This document shows, in pieces, positions 1-9,099 of a stretch of DNA of 15,788 bases. Below the pieces are notes generated by a model. That model was not told the DNA's origin, ran no database searches, and saw only the letters and a program-made list of their open reading frames with translations. The stretch's first letter is position 1, and each line of letters starts with the position of its first letter. The stretch is from Euperipatoides rowelli. Taxonomy: Eukaryota; Onychophora; Udeonychophora; Euonychophora; Peripatopsidae. Location: the NCBI GenBank assembly GCA_003024985.2, contig PXIH01S0000788.1, one strand, 5' to 3'. The translations under genes were made by a program, and so were the position numbers.

Positions 1-448
1 TTATTGTTACTTTTATAGATAATCATTTTACCACTGGATATTTTGTCTTACCATAAATAAATATGATTCCTAAGTATAATCTAGTCTCTGAGTTTCCTGT
101 GTCTGTTTTCATTACTAATAGCCTAGGGTAAGCATGGGAAATAATATCCTTCCTAGCCACTCGTTCACAGCTGCATCTAATAATAGTATTATTATTACCA
201 ATACAACCCTTATCATAGGCTATATGCCACCAACTGTATAATAATGTAGACGTACACAAAGTCAATTGCTGAAAATCTAAAATGATGCCAAGTGACGTTG
301 ACTTTATAAAAATATGAAATTCATATTTTATTGTTCACATCCTCGTAAAAACCCTGAAATGAATTGGAAGCTAGTACCAGCGAAACTACCGATCAAGAAA
401 TTGAATATTTAGAAGACCCTATATGGGAAGAACTGAATTATTAAACGT
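1..448. other. AT-rich left edge with two unassigned short open frames
   Basis: No gene is recognised here. The minus strand is open from 265 to 23 (80 codons from an ATG), with a stretch reading CERVARKDIISHAYPR; its composition is less A/T-biased than the surroundings. The frame continues open a little upstream of the ATG, past a possible splice acceptor (TTTTCAG on the minus strand near 270). On the plus strand a 28-codon acidic run lies between a stop at 355 and a stop at 442-444 and ends in EYLEDPIWEELNY. It has no in-frame start and could be the tail of a decayed transposase or a terminal exon. I recognise neither and claim no function. Chance open frames remain the simplest explanation. 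Confidence 0.25.
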
Positions 449-537
449 AATAAAAATTATACTAGCCTAAACACAAACCCACCAAATAATGAATAAAAAT
501 TGCATACTAACCTAAACACAAAACCCACCAAATAATG
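449..537. repeat. Two-copy tandem duplication, 43-46 bp unit
   Basis: Unit 1 (449-491) and unit 2 (492-537) are directly adjacent. Both begin AATAAAAATT and share the blocks CCTAAACACAAA and CCCACCAAATAATG. The second unit has three extra bases and one A/G change. This looks like a recent local duplication; it has no recognisable coding or regulatory content. Confidence 0.85.
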
Positions 538-1044
538 AAATAAACTTTCATAAAAAGAAATTCTAACACTCCAACAACAACCTTATTAGCAAAATCCAAA
601 AGAATAAATAAAATCTACAATTACCATACAATTTTAAAATCCGCCACGTATAAAAAAAGAAGTAAATTACGCATGCTCTAAAAACCCAATCATGCTCTCA
701 AAATCAAAAAATCATTCAATTCTCGCTATGTATCTGGACCATTTACATTATAGCATCTATCTTTAAGGGGAACCGTAAATTGTAATCTAGCGTCTTAATT
801 TCAAACACCAATAATAGATTTAATGTTCCACTGATCAGTTCTAAAGCATATCTTGCATCCAAAATTGTTCGTATCTGAAATTTTTCTGTTCCAATTACTT
901 GAAACCATTAACTTTTTAATTTTCTTCTTTGAAAGTTTGGTGTCAAAGATTTATACAAGCTTAGTAGATACAAAGATGCATTGCAACCTTTCATGCTTTG
1001 TGTGTTTTTTTTTAAAAACTATCATAGTAAATTCACAACAGGCC
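538..1044. other. AT-rich non-coding stretch
   Basis: No gene, terminal repeat or RNA is recognised. The plus-strand frame from 853 is open into the following minisatellite, but its upstream part is low-complexity, Phe/Leu-rich translation of T-rich DNA and is not credible as a protein. Confidence 0.6.
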
Positions 1045-1116
1045 AATAGTATGCCTGGGCCCAATAGTATGCCTGGGCCCAATAGTATGCCTGGGCTTAA
1101 TAGTATGCCTGGGCCT
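1045..1116. repeat. Minisatellite: four 18 bp units (AATAGTATGCCTGGGCCC)
   Basis: Four head-to-tail 18 bp units start at 1045, 1063, 1081 and 1099. Units 1 and 2 are identical. Unit 3 ends TT instead of CC and unit 4 ends CT. Because 18 is a multiple of three, the plus strand reads as a repeated hexapeptide N-S-M-P-G-P (L in one unit). The block is much richer in G+C than its surroundings. CACAACAG just before it resembles a splice acceptor, but no donor follows, so I treat it as a non-coding minisatellite with a weak alternative of a coding exon. Confidence 0.9.
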
Positions 1117-2482
1117 ATGAACTTTTATAAATTAAAACTTGTGAAAAATATATAACTATGAATAAATAAAATCTTTTAGAATGTAACAAATCTTATGTAA
1201 ACAAAATAAGAATAATATGGTAACAGTAGACCCATCTAGTATCCAAAAGGGAAACATAAGACACAAAAATAGAAACAGCAGCACAATTTTCTTTCTGAGC
1301 ATAACCACCCAGCACATTGTCAAATTCAATCGTGTCTAACTATGATAATTTTTCTACTACAGAGAATATCTTTCACAAAGATAAAAGAGGAGAATGTTAA
1401 CACATAAATCTATTAGGTGTTGCCATTAGGGAAGCCACAGAAATAATCCGCTTTCGGCTTACTTTTCAACTTATTTTGTGAATGCAAGTTTGTTATGGAG
1501 TGTCATTCAGATTATTAAGTTAAAGAAAATTATTATAGCTTGAAAGAGAAATGACTAAAGTAAAAAAAAAAAAAAAGGGAGAGGGATGGGGATTCTACAT
1601 ATAATACAGCTAGCTTTGGATAGTGTTACAGATTAGCACCAGTACATAACAACCTAATTTCTACATTATCTTCTCAGGTATCAATTTCTTTTATTTGATT
1701 AATTTTATTTTGTTTAAATTAAGTTCCAATAACATTTTTTAAAAATTATTACTGAACCGCAAAATAATTTGAAAAGTTTAATTTAAAAAAAAAAATCCAT
1801 TGCAAAATTCATGAATTGAATTAAAATGAAAAATTGAATGCACAGAAAATTAATCATGTATAAGTTATTTTACTTGAAATCATAAACTGTGCAAGTTGAA
1901 ATTAAAATTACAACATTAATTTTCACTTAAATTTGTTTATTTAACCAATTAATAAATTACAATAAACAAAATCAATTAACAATTGTTTAGAAAGCCCTTT
2001 GGGACTGACCACGCTTTCCTAAAAAAAAAAAAAAAATCATAATTAGTAATTGGATGTTCAAGGTTACTTTTCTTAGCCTACAGAAAAGATGAAGAAAAAA
2101 AACAAATACTATTACAAAGGTTTATTCCAATATCATGTAGATTGATGAACAACAAAGTGTTAGATTGCCCACCATTCTACAAAATATTAGGTTAAAACCT
2201 TAATAATAGTTTGGATTCTGCATTATGATTGGTGAATATCATGATTTCATTTGTGATTTATGTTTACAGACACGAAAGCGTCAAACACTTCTGAGGCACG
2301 AGCAAACTAAATCATTTTATTAGAGCTTTAATTTATTTCAGGTTTAGAGAGAAATTGCCCATAAGTCAAAACCTGTTTCTTATTTGTCTTTGTGACACCA
2401 AATTAAGCCCTGTCACCACTATCCGCTTTTCATTGTCTAAACTTTATAACTTAAAAATTTACAGAATGCGTAGATCTTGAAG
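1117..2482. other. AT-rich stretch with poly-A runs, nothing recognised
   Basis: Contains several A homopolymers, including a 15-base run at 1562-1576, and otherwise unremarkable AT-rich sequence. No open frame of convincing composition, no terminal inverted repeat and no RNA gene were seen. Confidence 0.6.
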
Positions 2483-2658
2483 TTAACAAAAAAAAAAAGA
2501 AAAAAAAAAGTTGTATTTACAGTACTTTGATCTCCTTTCCTTAGTTTAAAATTTTACAAATCAAAAAAAAAAAAAAAAGTTCACAAGTCCGAAAATTTAG
2601 AAATAAACTTTAAATTTAAGTAGCCTAACACAGGCACTAATCTTGCTGGATACAATAT
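2483..2658. repeat. Long direct repeat, copy 1, ending at a single N
   Basis: This 176 bp block recurs at 4718-4895. Both copies begin TTAAC, then 11 A, G, 10 A, then GTTGTATTTACAGTACTTTG, and end at GCTGGATACAATAT. The only difference I find is the length of an internal A run (16 here, 18 in the other copy). This copy stops exactly at the N at 2659; the other starts exactly after the N at 4717. Near-identity plus abutment on Ns points to one locus represented twice at contig ends rather than a biological repeat. Confidence 0.95.
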
Positions 2659-3315
2659 NCCCGGCCGCTAGACTACAACCCCATACAATGTTGGGTCCTT
2701 TGAGAAATTTCATCAACTCGGTACAAGTATGGAAGTTCATCTCCTAATAGTTAAAGGACACCCATGCTTTAAAGATTTACAGTATCAATTTTCTTTTTCT
2801 TATAAATGAAGGTGACGAATTGTTTAATTTGTTCCCTAGTCAAAGAGATCATACTGTTTGTACTTACTCTATTCTTTATAATTCCTTAATGATCTACTGT
2901 ACATGTACTTTATGTTCATAAACATGGCTTTCACGATTTGGGATTATGATCTTGGAACCAATAATTCAATGTGAGCTGTCAAACTTTGTTAACTTTTACA
3001 ACAATTGAAGTCAATTATATAATTTGAACCATTGATCATCCTGTTGTTGCATATGTCTTGAAGTAATCCATCGGCCACAGTAAAGCTTGCAATTACCAGT
3101 CAAACATCAACTAAAATTTCTTTAGTTTTTAACTCTCCACGTGTTTCAGCAGCTATCAGGCTTTTCATGATTATGAAGCATCTAAGATCTCATCATTCTC
3201 AACTTCTTGTGTGATGGAATGTCATCAAAGTCTTTTGTAAAAAAATACCGGAATTAAGGGTTTGTATTTGATGTCTCTAAAATGTTCATACTGCAAAATC
3301 GAGTTTGACAAGATG

Positions 3316-3328
3316 CCCCCCCCCCCCC
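3316..3328. repeat. C13 homopolymer
   Basis: Thirteen consecutive C in an otherwise AT-rich context. On the minus strand it is a G13 run. Long G/C runs are prone to miscounting in sequencing, so the exact length is uncertain. Confidence 0.9.
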
Positions 3329-4474
3329 AATCCACTATTTTTTCAAGCTGGGATCACTTGAAAAAAAAAATACCTAAAAAAACCACCTTAGTTTTTCAAA
3401 TTTAAGTACTACTGTATTTATAATCAACATTTTATTAGACTTCATTAATCAACTCATGTATTTTTTTTTCTTTCCTGGGTGTATACAATAGCAATAGTTT
3501 GAATTATCCTATCAAACTATTAGTCATTTAGAATAAAATATATACATTCATCAACCCAGATATTATAGTACTGGAATTAAAAAGGACTCTCTAAATGTAT
3601 TTAAATGTTTTATAATGAAATTAAATCCAAGTTTTAGAAATTAGGGTAAATGCCCACTTTTCAAATATTAATTTATTTACAAATATTTGTTCAGTATAAC
3701 GTAGAAAAATAATCCTACAAAGGAGCAAATGATCAAAACAGACATAAGAAGAAATACTGTACATTGTTCAAAATTGGCATTCAAAGTCAGGAAAATTAAA
3801 TACAATTTTGGGGTTTTCCCTAAATCATCTAACAGTAATAAGTTCAAGAATCATTCTTTGAGTTAGGGTACTTTTTCTATACAGAGACAATTTTTTAGTT
3901 TATTCCAGACCACAACAAAAAATATTTCTCAATTGGGACAAAGGAAGCTGGAGATTAAAATTCGGAGAAAAAAAATTAGAGCAAAAAAAAAAAATCATGG
4001 TGGAAACTTTGAACCTTTATCTCATTTTCTTGCCAATTTTGCTACCATTTGGCAGAGGTAAACTATTTTATGACAGTTTCTTTAGTCATTAAAATAGGAC
4101 AATAATCTTGATAATTAATTTTGAAAGTCATTACATCTAGCAACTAATCAGCTTATAATTTGGTTATTCATGCTGATATTTGCTCTTTCTCACTATTAAA
4201 CCATTGCCCTTTGAATTTAGGATCCATAAGGTTTACTTGTTCAAACCATACTTCCACAGCCACATTAAACAACTGACACAACAATTTTGCTTTTGAATTT
4301 GATACAAGGAATAATGCCAACATTTCTCTTTAAAATCATATTTCAAAAGGCTTTTTATTTAACATTGTAGATATTTCTTTGGCTATTTATTGGCCTTTTT
4401 TCATTGTTTCAACTTGACATCGGAATTGGCACAATTACAGTTTACGGTTCCCCCTTCCAAGATGGCCACCAAAC

Positions 4475-4624
4475 CCAGACTTAAATTAGCGATAATTAGC
4501 AGACACATTCCTAATTTCAAAACATTGAATTACCGTATAAATATATACTGTATATATATTTTTCAGTGATTCAATATTTTTGAAATTAGGAATGAATCTG
4601 TTATTATCACTAATTTATGTCTGG
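4475..4624. mobile_element. 150 bp full-length palindrome, MITE-like hairpin element
   Basis: The segment starts CCAGAC and ends GTCTGG, and the two arms pair over roughly 60 bp each. Left-arm blocks TAAATTAG, GATAAT, CATTCCTAATTTCAAAA and ATTGAAT are mirrored in order on the right arm with a handful of substitutions and one- or two-base gaps. The centre is alternating AT sequence (around 4535-4560) that is itself nearly self-complementary. A compact foldback with no coding capacity is typical of miniature inverted-repeat elements. I find no clear target-site duplication outside the arms, so the superfamily is not assigned. Confidence 0.8.
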
Positions 4625-4717
4625 TATTATTAAAATATTGCAACAACATAGTAAAATCAAAATGAACACAAATTAAATTACTTATAATATTTAGAATATT
4701 TCATTACATTACTAACN

Positions 4718-4895
4718 TTAACAAAAAAAAAAAGAAAAAAAAAAGTTGTATTTACAGTACTTTGATCTCCTTTCCTTAGTTTAAAATTTTACAAATCAAA
4801 AAAAAAAAAAAAAAAGTTCACAAGTCCGAAAATTTAGAAATAAACTTTAAATTTAAGTAGCCTAACACAGGCACTAATCTTGCTGGATACAATAT
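4718..4895. repeat. Long direct repeat, copy 2, starting at a single N
   Basis: This is the 178 bp counterpart of 2483-2658, identical except for two extra A in one homopolymer (18 versus 16). It starts immediately after the N at 4717 and runs without a break into the unique sequence that follows. If the flanking contigs truly overlap, the correct order would join the sequence left of 2659 directly to the sequence right of 4717. Confidence 0.95.
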
Positions 4896-5622
4896 TCTGG
4901 TTTAATAAATATACAAATGTTATATACAATTGCAGACAAAAGCAATTTCCAGACATTAGTATTAACCTTTGAGTTAATTTTGTACTAATCTATTTGTATA
5001 GTGTTTGTATAAAAATCTTTTAAAAATTGAAAATGAATTTAAAATATATCTAGACTTAAAGATTTTTTTTTATCCCATTATTCAGGACTTTTGTTTCTCA
5101 CAATGAGTATTCTAAATCTTGATACAAAAAATAAAATAAAACAAGAACTTTTTTTTTTTTTCAATCAATAAACCAAATTCCCTCTTTCCCAAATATACAA
5201 GTTCATTCAAATTTATAGGTTTCATTTTTTACAGGACCAAAAAAAAAAACCTTCAAGTATTTGGGTGTTTGGAGAAACTAATTAAAATCACCCCATATAA
5301 CTTTTTCTTTTAATACAGTATATACAGTATTGTTTTTACATTTAATATAAGAATCACACATAAAGTAGTTTTAGATTTTGAAGAAAAAAAATAGTTTTTC
5401 TTTTTACTGTAATTTTTTTAAAATTATCATTTTTTTTCCTTCTCATTCGTAAATTATTTGACCTGTATATTAAAAAAATGAATTTAAACAGTTTCTTTGA
5501 CAATATATACATAGTGTCTTCATTATTACGAGACAGAGGATTTTAGGAACTTGACGGTTCACGTCATTCATAAATATGTACCGTAAACATGCTGCATTTA
5601 CGTTACCTGGTGATAAATATAA
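4896..5622. other. AT-rich stretch, nothing recognised
   Basis: Holds T and A homopolymers and a double ATACAGTAT motif around 5316-5333. No coding frame, RNA gene or bounded repeat was seen. Confidence 0.6.
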
Positions 5623-6568
5623 TAGGCAGTCCACCAGTTAAAAACATTCTACATAGGAACAATTCAGACTTACGAACATTATACACTATATTCAACTTAA
5701 AACATCTGATTTGGACTTATGAACATCAGGTTTCCTCATCTTGTAATATAAAAAAATAACTTCTGCTAAGCTAGTTATTGCAACCGATTTTTTTTCTACT
5801 CAGTGAAAAGGGAAAATGTTTACACTATAATTAGTCTAAGGCAAACGATTGAAGCAGTCACGCTTGAAACTGAGTGACTTTTTGGAATATTAAAAAAAAA
5901 AAGTTTTCAGTGCTTTCTTGTTTTGTTCCCTTTATATGAAGAACAACATTTTTTTTAACCGTATTGGTCTAAGGCGAAGGAATGCAGGCAGTCGTGTTTT
6001 AAATAAGTGATGTTTCTTGAATTGAAAGAAAAAAAAGCTTTGATTGCTTTATTGGAAACTGCTATTCATTTTTCCCCAGGTGGAGAAGAAAAATGTTTAA
6101 TGCTAGGATTAGCCTAAGACAAATGATTACAGGCAGTCATAGCTTGTAAATAAGTGATATTTGGAATAAAATAATTACTCTAATTGAATGCTGCTTTCTT
6201 CTTATCTCACCAATAAAGCAGAAAAAAATTTATCAGTGCCCAAATAAAATTAGAAGTGCGTATTTTTTTAAAAAGAAAAAAATTGCAATGATTATAAATA
6301 TGTACTGTACATTCCTTATCTTGTCAATATTTTGATTTCTAATATCATTATATAATATTTTCTGTTTTGAATCTTTGAAATATTCAAGAACACATACGAG
6401 GCTCAAGGTTTAAAAAAAATCTAAACAATTAGCAACTTATTTATTTTTTTAGTGTCTAGAATGAAACCTACATTTAACGTTACACAAAGTTTTCGACTTA
6501 CGATCATCCAACTTAACACATTTTCAGGAATGCATTACCGTATGTTTGTAACTAGACGACTACTTGTA
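5623..6568. mobile_element. Non-autonomous inverted-repeat element with internal tandem array
   Basis: The left end (TA, then GGCAGTCCACCAGTTAAAAA) pairs with the reverse complement of the right end (TACAAGTAGTCGTCTAGTTA), about 17 of 23 aligned bases after a two-base gap. TA is present at both borders and could be the target site. Just inside both ends lies a GACTTACGA(A/T)CAT ... CAACTTAA(A/C)ACAT motif, at 5667-5706 and about 6494-6520, in direct orientation. The interior carries three diverged tandem repeats (5801-6215) and no transposase. Size, ends and lack of coding match a MITE-like element mobilised in trans. A TA target would suggest a Tc1/mariner-type source, which is inference. 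Confidence 0.6.
5801..6215. repeat. Three diverged tandem repeats of about 138 bp
   Basis: The anchor block T/C-CTAAG recurs at 5835, 5968 and 6113 (spacings 133 and 145). Each unit follows the same order: an (A)ATGTTTA-like or T-run start, the CTAAGgc/aAA block, then G(A/C)AGGCAGTC or its variant AAGCAGTCACG, then AAGTGA(C/T), an A run, and TGCTTTcTT. Unit starts at about 5801 and 6077 (CAGTGAAAAG and CAGGTGGAGA) are two unit lengths apart. The copies are well diverged, so the array is old and was probably part of the element when it spread. Confidence 0.8.
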
Positions 6569-7463
6569 TATTTTTTTGTTAAAAAACAAAATACAAACAA
6601 TGCCAGTACAAGAAAAATTAAATAGAATTTTTAATTATATGTTGGGCTAAATATATTTAATTGCGATTAGAAATTAGTTGATTCAACGAAGATGGTTATA
6701 TTGAAATTAATGGAAATGAATGAAATGAGAACTATCTGGGGGAAGCTTTAAAAAAATATACAGAATAACAAATTATTATAAAAATTACGAGCAATGACAG
6801 AATAAACATATACTGGATCTTTATTACTGTATATATTTTTAATAAAAAGTCTTTATCAATGTTATTTTCAGCTTGGTCCATTTAGTTTTATTTGGCCCAA
6901 AAAAAATTCTATATTTACTTCATCAACGTCTTTTATTTCATTTAAAAAAGGTGTTCAAATCTTAAGTTTTATACAAGTTAGAGAAGGTGGACTCTAACAC
7001 AGTATAAAATTTAGCTTTTAATAACTTTTTAAATAAGAAAAAAATTGATGAATTAAACAAACATTTTTTTTTGGCAAAATCTTATACAGTATCTTATTTG
7101 GAATACGATCGTGTTCCGAAGTCGTTAACAGCGCCATCTAACGGGCTTATTCAAAATTTTTTTTTTTTTTACAGGCTTAAAACATTGGCACGGGAACTAT
7201 TTTTAGTAACTTTGTGGTGTTTTCTCTTACATAAAAAAGGCATAAATAAAAAATAAAAAATGGTTGATGCCCATGTAACTGTCTTATTTTCTATTAAATA
7301 ATTGACATAGTTGAAAATAGCATTAATAGACTTAAATAATTGCAATAATATAACTTATAGCCCAACACCATACAAAATAGAGAGAGAGAGAGAGGAAGGT
7401 GAAGTAGAAGAAATTTTATCAAAACAATAAATAAATAAATGATTTCCATTTTGTTTTTTAGAT
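6569..7463. other. AT-rich stretch with a short GC-richer island and a GA microsatellite
   Basis: Mostly featureless. The island at about 7106-7146, containing TTCCGAAGTCGTTAACAGC and GCGCCATCTAACGGG, stands out by its CpGs and resembles an eroded retroelement tail, but I cannot assign it. A (GA)n microsatellite lies at about 7379-7394 and an AAAT-type tract at about 7429-7440. Short open frames here (for example plus 7071-7256 and minus 7536-7294) look like chance. Confidence 0.5.
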
Positions 7464-7795
7464 CAGCGGTTCTCAACCTTTTTGCATGTGAGGACCACTT
7501 TCCCAACAACATATAAGTTGTGCACCACAAGCTCACACAAATACGACTATTTGATGACCCTTTTTTTTTTTTGGGGGGGGGGGGGTAGGAGCACCAGCTT
7601 ATACTGTATGTAATATCACAATACCATAATCAATTGTTTTAGAAAGAATAAGCCTATATTGAATTACAATTACCCAAGTTATTGATTAGTTGCCAAACTA
7701 AAAATGTAGTATTTTTTTTTAATTGATAAAACAGCCAGGGACCACCTGAAAATGCCCCAGGGACCACAAGTGGTCCATGGACCACAGATTATACA
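7464..7795. mobile_element. hAT-type non-autonomous DNA transposon
   Basis: The left end CAGCGGTTCTCAACCTTTTT is the classic start of many hAT-superfamily elements. Near the right end the sequence reads GGTCCATGGACCACAG followed by an eroded terminus (about 7787-7795) where an inverted copy of the left end is expected. GGACCAC recurs near the left end (7492-7498) and three times near the right end (7739-7745, 7761-7767, 7779-7785), the usual layout of subterminal transposase-binding repeats. A perfect 14 bp palindrome, TGGTCCATGGACCA, sits at 7771-7784. No transposase is encoded. The 8 bp target duplication expected for hAT could not be found, probably because the right end has decayed. Confidence 0.7.
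7561..7585. repeat. T12 followed directly by G13
   Basis: Twelve T run directly into thirteen G inside the hAT-type element. A G13 run is unusual in such AT-rich DNA and could fold as a quadruplex or be miscounted by sequencing. Confidence 0.9.
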
Positions 7796-8356
7796 AATTT
7801 ATTATTTTCTCACTCTAAACATACAGTACGTTTTTTTTAGAATATTTTGGCTCCATTTCTGATTTCTTTGTCACTTGCTAAGCAATATATACAAAATTTA
7901 TACATAATTTCAGTGTTTCACCCTCAATGATTATTTCTTTAAAACTCAAGAGGAAACCTTTTGCTGATCAAATAGTGCATTTGCTTTTATTTAGTAAAAA
8001 AAAAAAAAATTAAAAGTAATTTTGATGCTGAAATTTATTCGACAAATTGCATTTTTAAAAATATTTAAAATTTATTTTGTCTTTCAATTATATTAAATTG
8101 AAAGAGGGTTAAAATTTGAGCACCTTAGAACTGTTTCAAGACATCCTTGAACAATTGCTAAGGGTACACCGGATTATTTTCCTATTGTATTTTTGAGTCT
8201 CTTTTTTCATATCAATCAAATAACGTAAACTGCTGATCAAAGGCGCATTTTTGATTAAGATCTCACCCCCTAAACTTGGGTAAAGAAGTGTTTAGGATCG
8301 CAGTAGCCAACTAAGGGCTCACCCCCATTTTTAACCATTCCTACAAAATCATTTGA
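7796..8356. other. AT-rich stretch, nothing recognised
   Basis: No gene seen. A 9 bp perfect stem with a 6-base loop (CTTTCAATT / AATTGAAAG) occurs at about 8080-8103. A slightly GC-richer patch at 8250-8330 contains CTCACCCCC twice-like motifs but no coherent frame. Confidence 0.55.
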
Positions 8357-8672
8357 ATATCCAAGTAAAAACGTAGCCGTTATTTTTCTTATTTTGAATC
8401 GTTTCTTAGATAGCACTTTACAAGGTCGCATGTAAAAACAGAAAAAAAATTGAATAGTAAGCATATTTAATTTAATTAATATAGTCCCTTTAATGTCTAC
8501 TGACATCACATTACGACATATCCAAGTAATAACCCAGCAGTTCTTTTTCCTACTTTTGAAGATTTCTTAGCTAGGGCTTGAAAAGGTCGCAGGTAAATAC
8601 AGAAAAAAAAATTAAATAGTAAGCATATTTATTTTAATTAATATCACTTTAGTGCATACTGATATCCCATGC
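8357..8672. repeat. Two-copy tandem duplication with 161 bp period
   Basis: Copy 1 starts at 8357 and copy 2 at 8518, both with ATATCCAAGTAA. They share in order GTTNTTTTTCNTANTTTTGA, TTTCTTAG, AAGGTCGCA(T/G)GTAAA, ACAGAAAAAAAA, AATAGTAAGCATATTTA and CTACTGACATC/ATACTGATATC. Divergence is moderate, so this is an older duplication than the one at 449-537. The open minus-strand frame across copy 1 (8509-8270) is not preserved in copy 2 and is not treated as coding. Confidence 0.85.
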
Positions 8673-9099
8673 AAGACAGAAAACAATAGACCTAATTAAG
8701 AGCGCAGATTTGAACCACAATAACAAAGTAAAATGACTTTCCTGCAACTAGTTTCAAACTAGAGAGGAAATAGTCTAATTTTACTACCCATTAAAACTAG
8801 TAATTTTAAAATTAAAATTGAAAATTTAATAGTTGGCAAAAACTTTAATATAATAAAATATATGCAATATGCAGCATTGAATAAAATTAACACGGAAATA
8901 GTTTACTGGTACTAATACTTGGGAATATTTTTTTTTTTTACCTTACCTTTCCTTTAATCATTGTAAATTAATATTAGCGGCGTTTTACAGCATTAAAATC
9001 CCTAAGAATGGTAAAAATAGCAAGATTATCATCCTAATAAGCTTGTCATAAAAAAAGGGTCTTTATATATCCTTATTGTGTATATACTCTAGTATATAG
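8673..9099. other. AT-rich stretch, nothing recognised
   Basis: No gene, repeat boundary or RNA seen. It ends at the start of the hAT-type element at 9100. Confidence 0.6.

Larger units (their letters stand above)
2660..4716. other. 2,057 bp segment enclosed by single Ns, probably a separately placed contig
   Basis: Flanked by N at 2659 and N at 4717 and by the two copies of the 176/178 bp repeat. It begins with a CpG-rich start (CCCGGCCGCTAG) unlike the AT-rich flanks. The only open frame of note is on the minus strand: 27 codons from an ATG at 2740 running to the left edge without a stop, ending C-S-L-A-A-G. It is not identified. Apart from the palindrome at 4475-4624 and the C run at 3316-3328, the segment is featureless AT-rich DNA. 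Its placement between the flanks should be treated as uncertain. Confidence 0.65.

Noticed and set aside
853-1155. Plus-strand 100-codon open frame as a gene
   Set aside because: Its first two thirds are Phe/Leu-rich translation of T-rich DNA and the rest is the 18 bp minisatellite; no splice donor or conserved pattern supports it.
7071-7536. Short open frames on both strands around the GA microsatellite
   Set aside because: They cross homopolymers, a microsatellite and the start of the hAT-type element, and read as low-complexity peptides.
8270-8509. Minus-strand 79-codon open frame
   Set aside because: It covers one unit of a tandem duplication and is not preserved in the other unit, so it is not under coding constraint.
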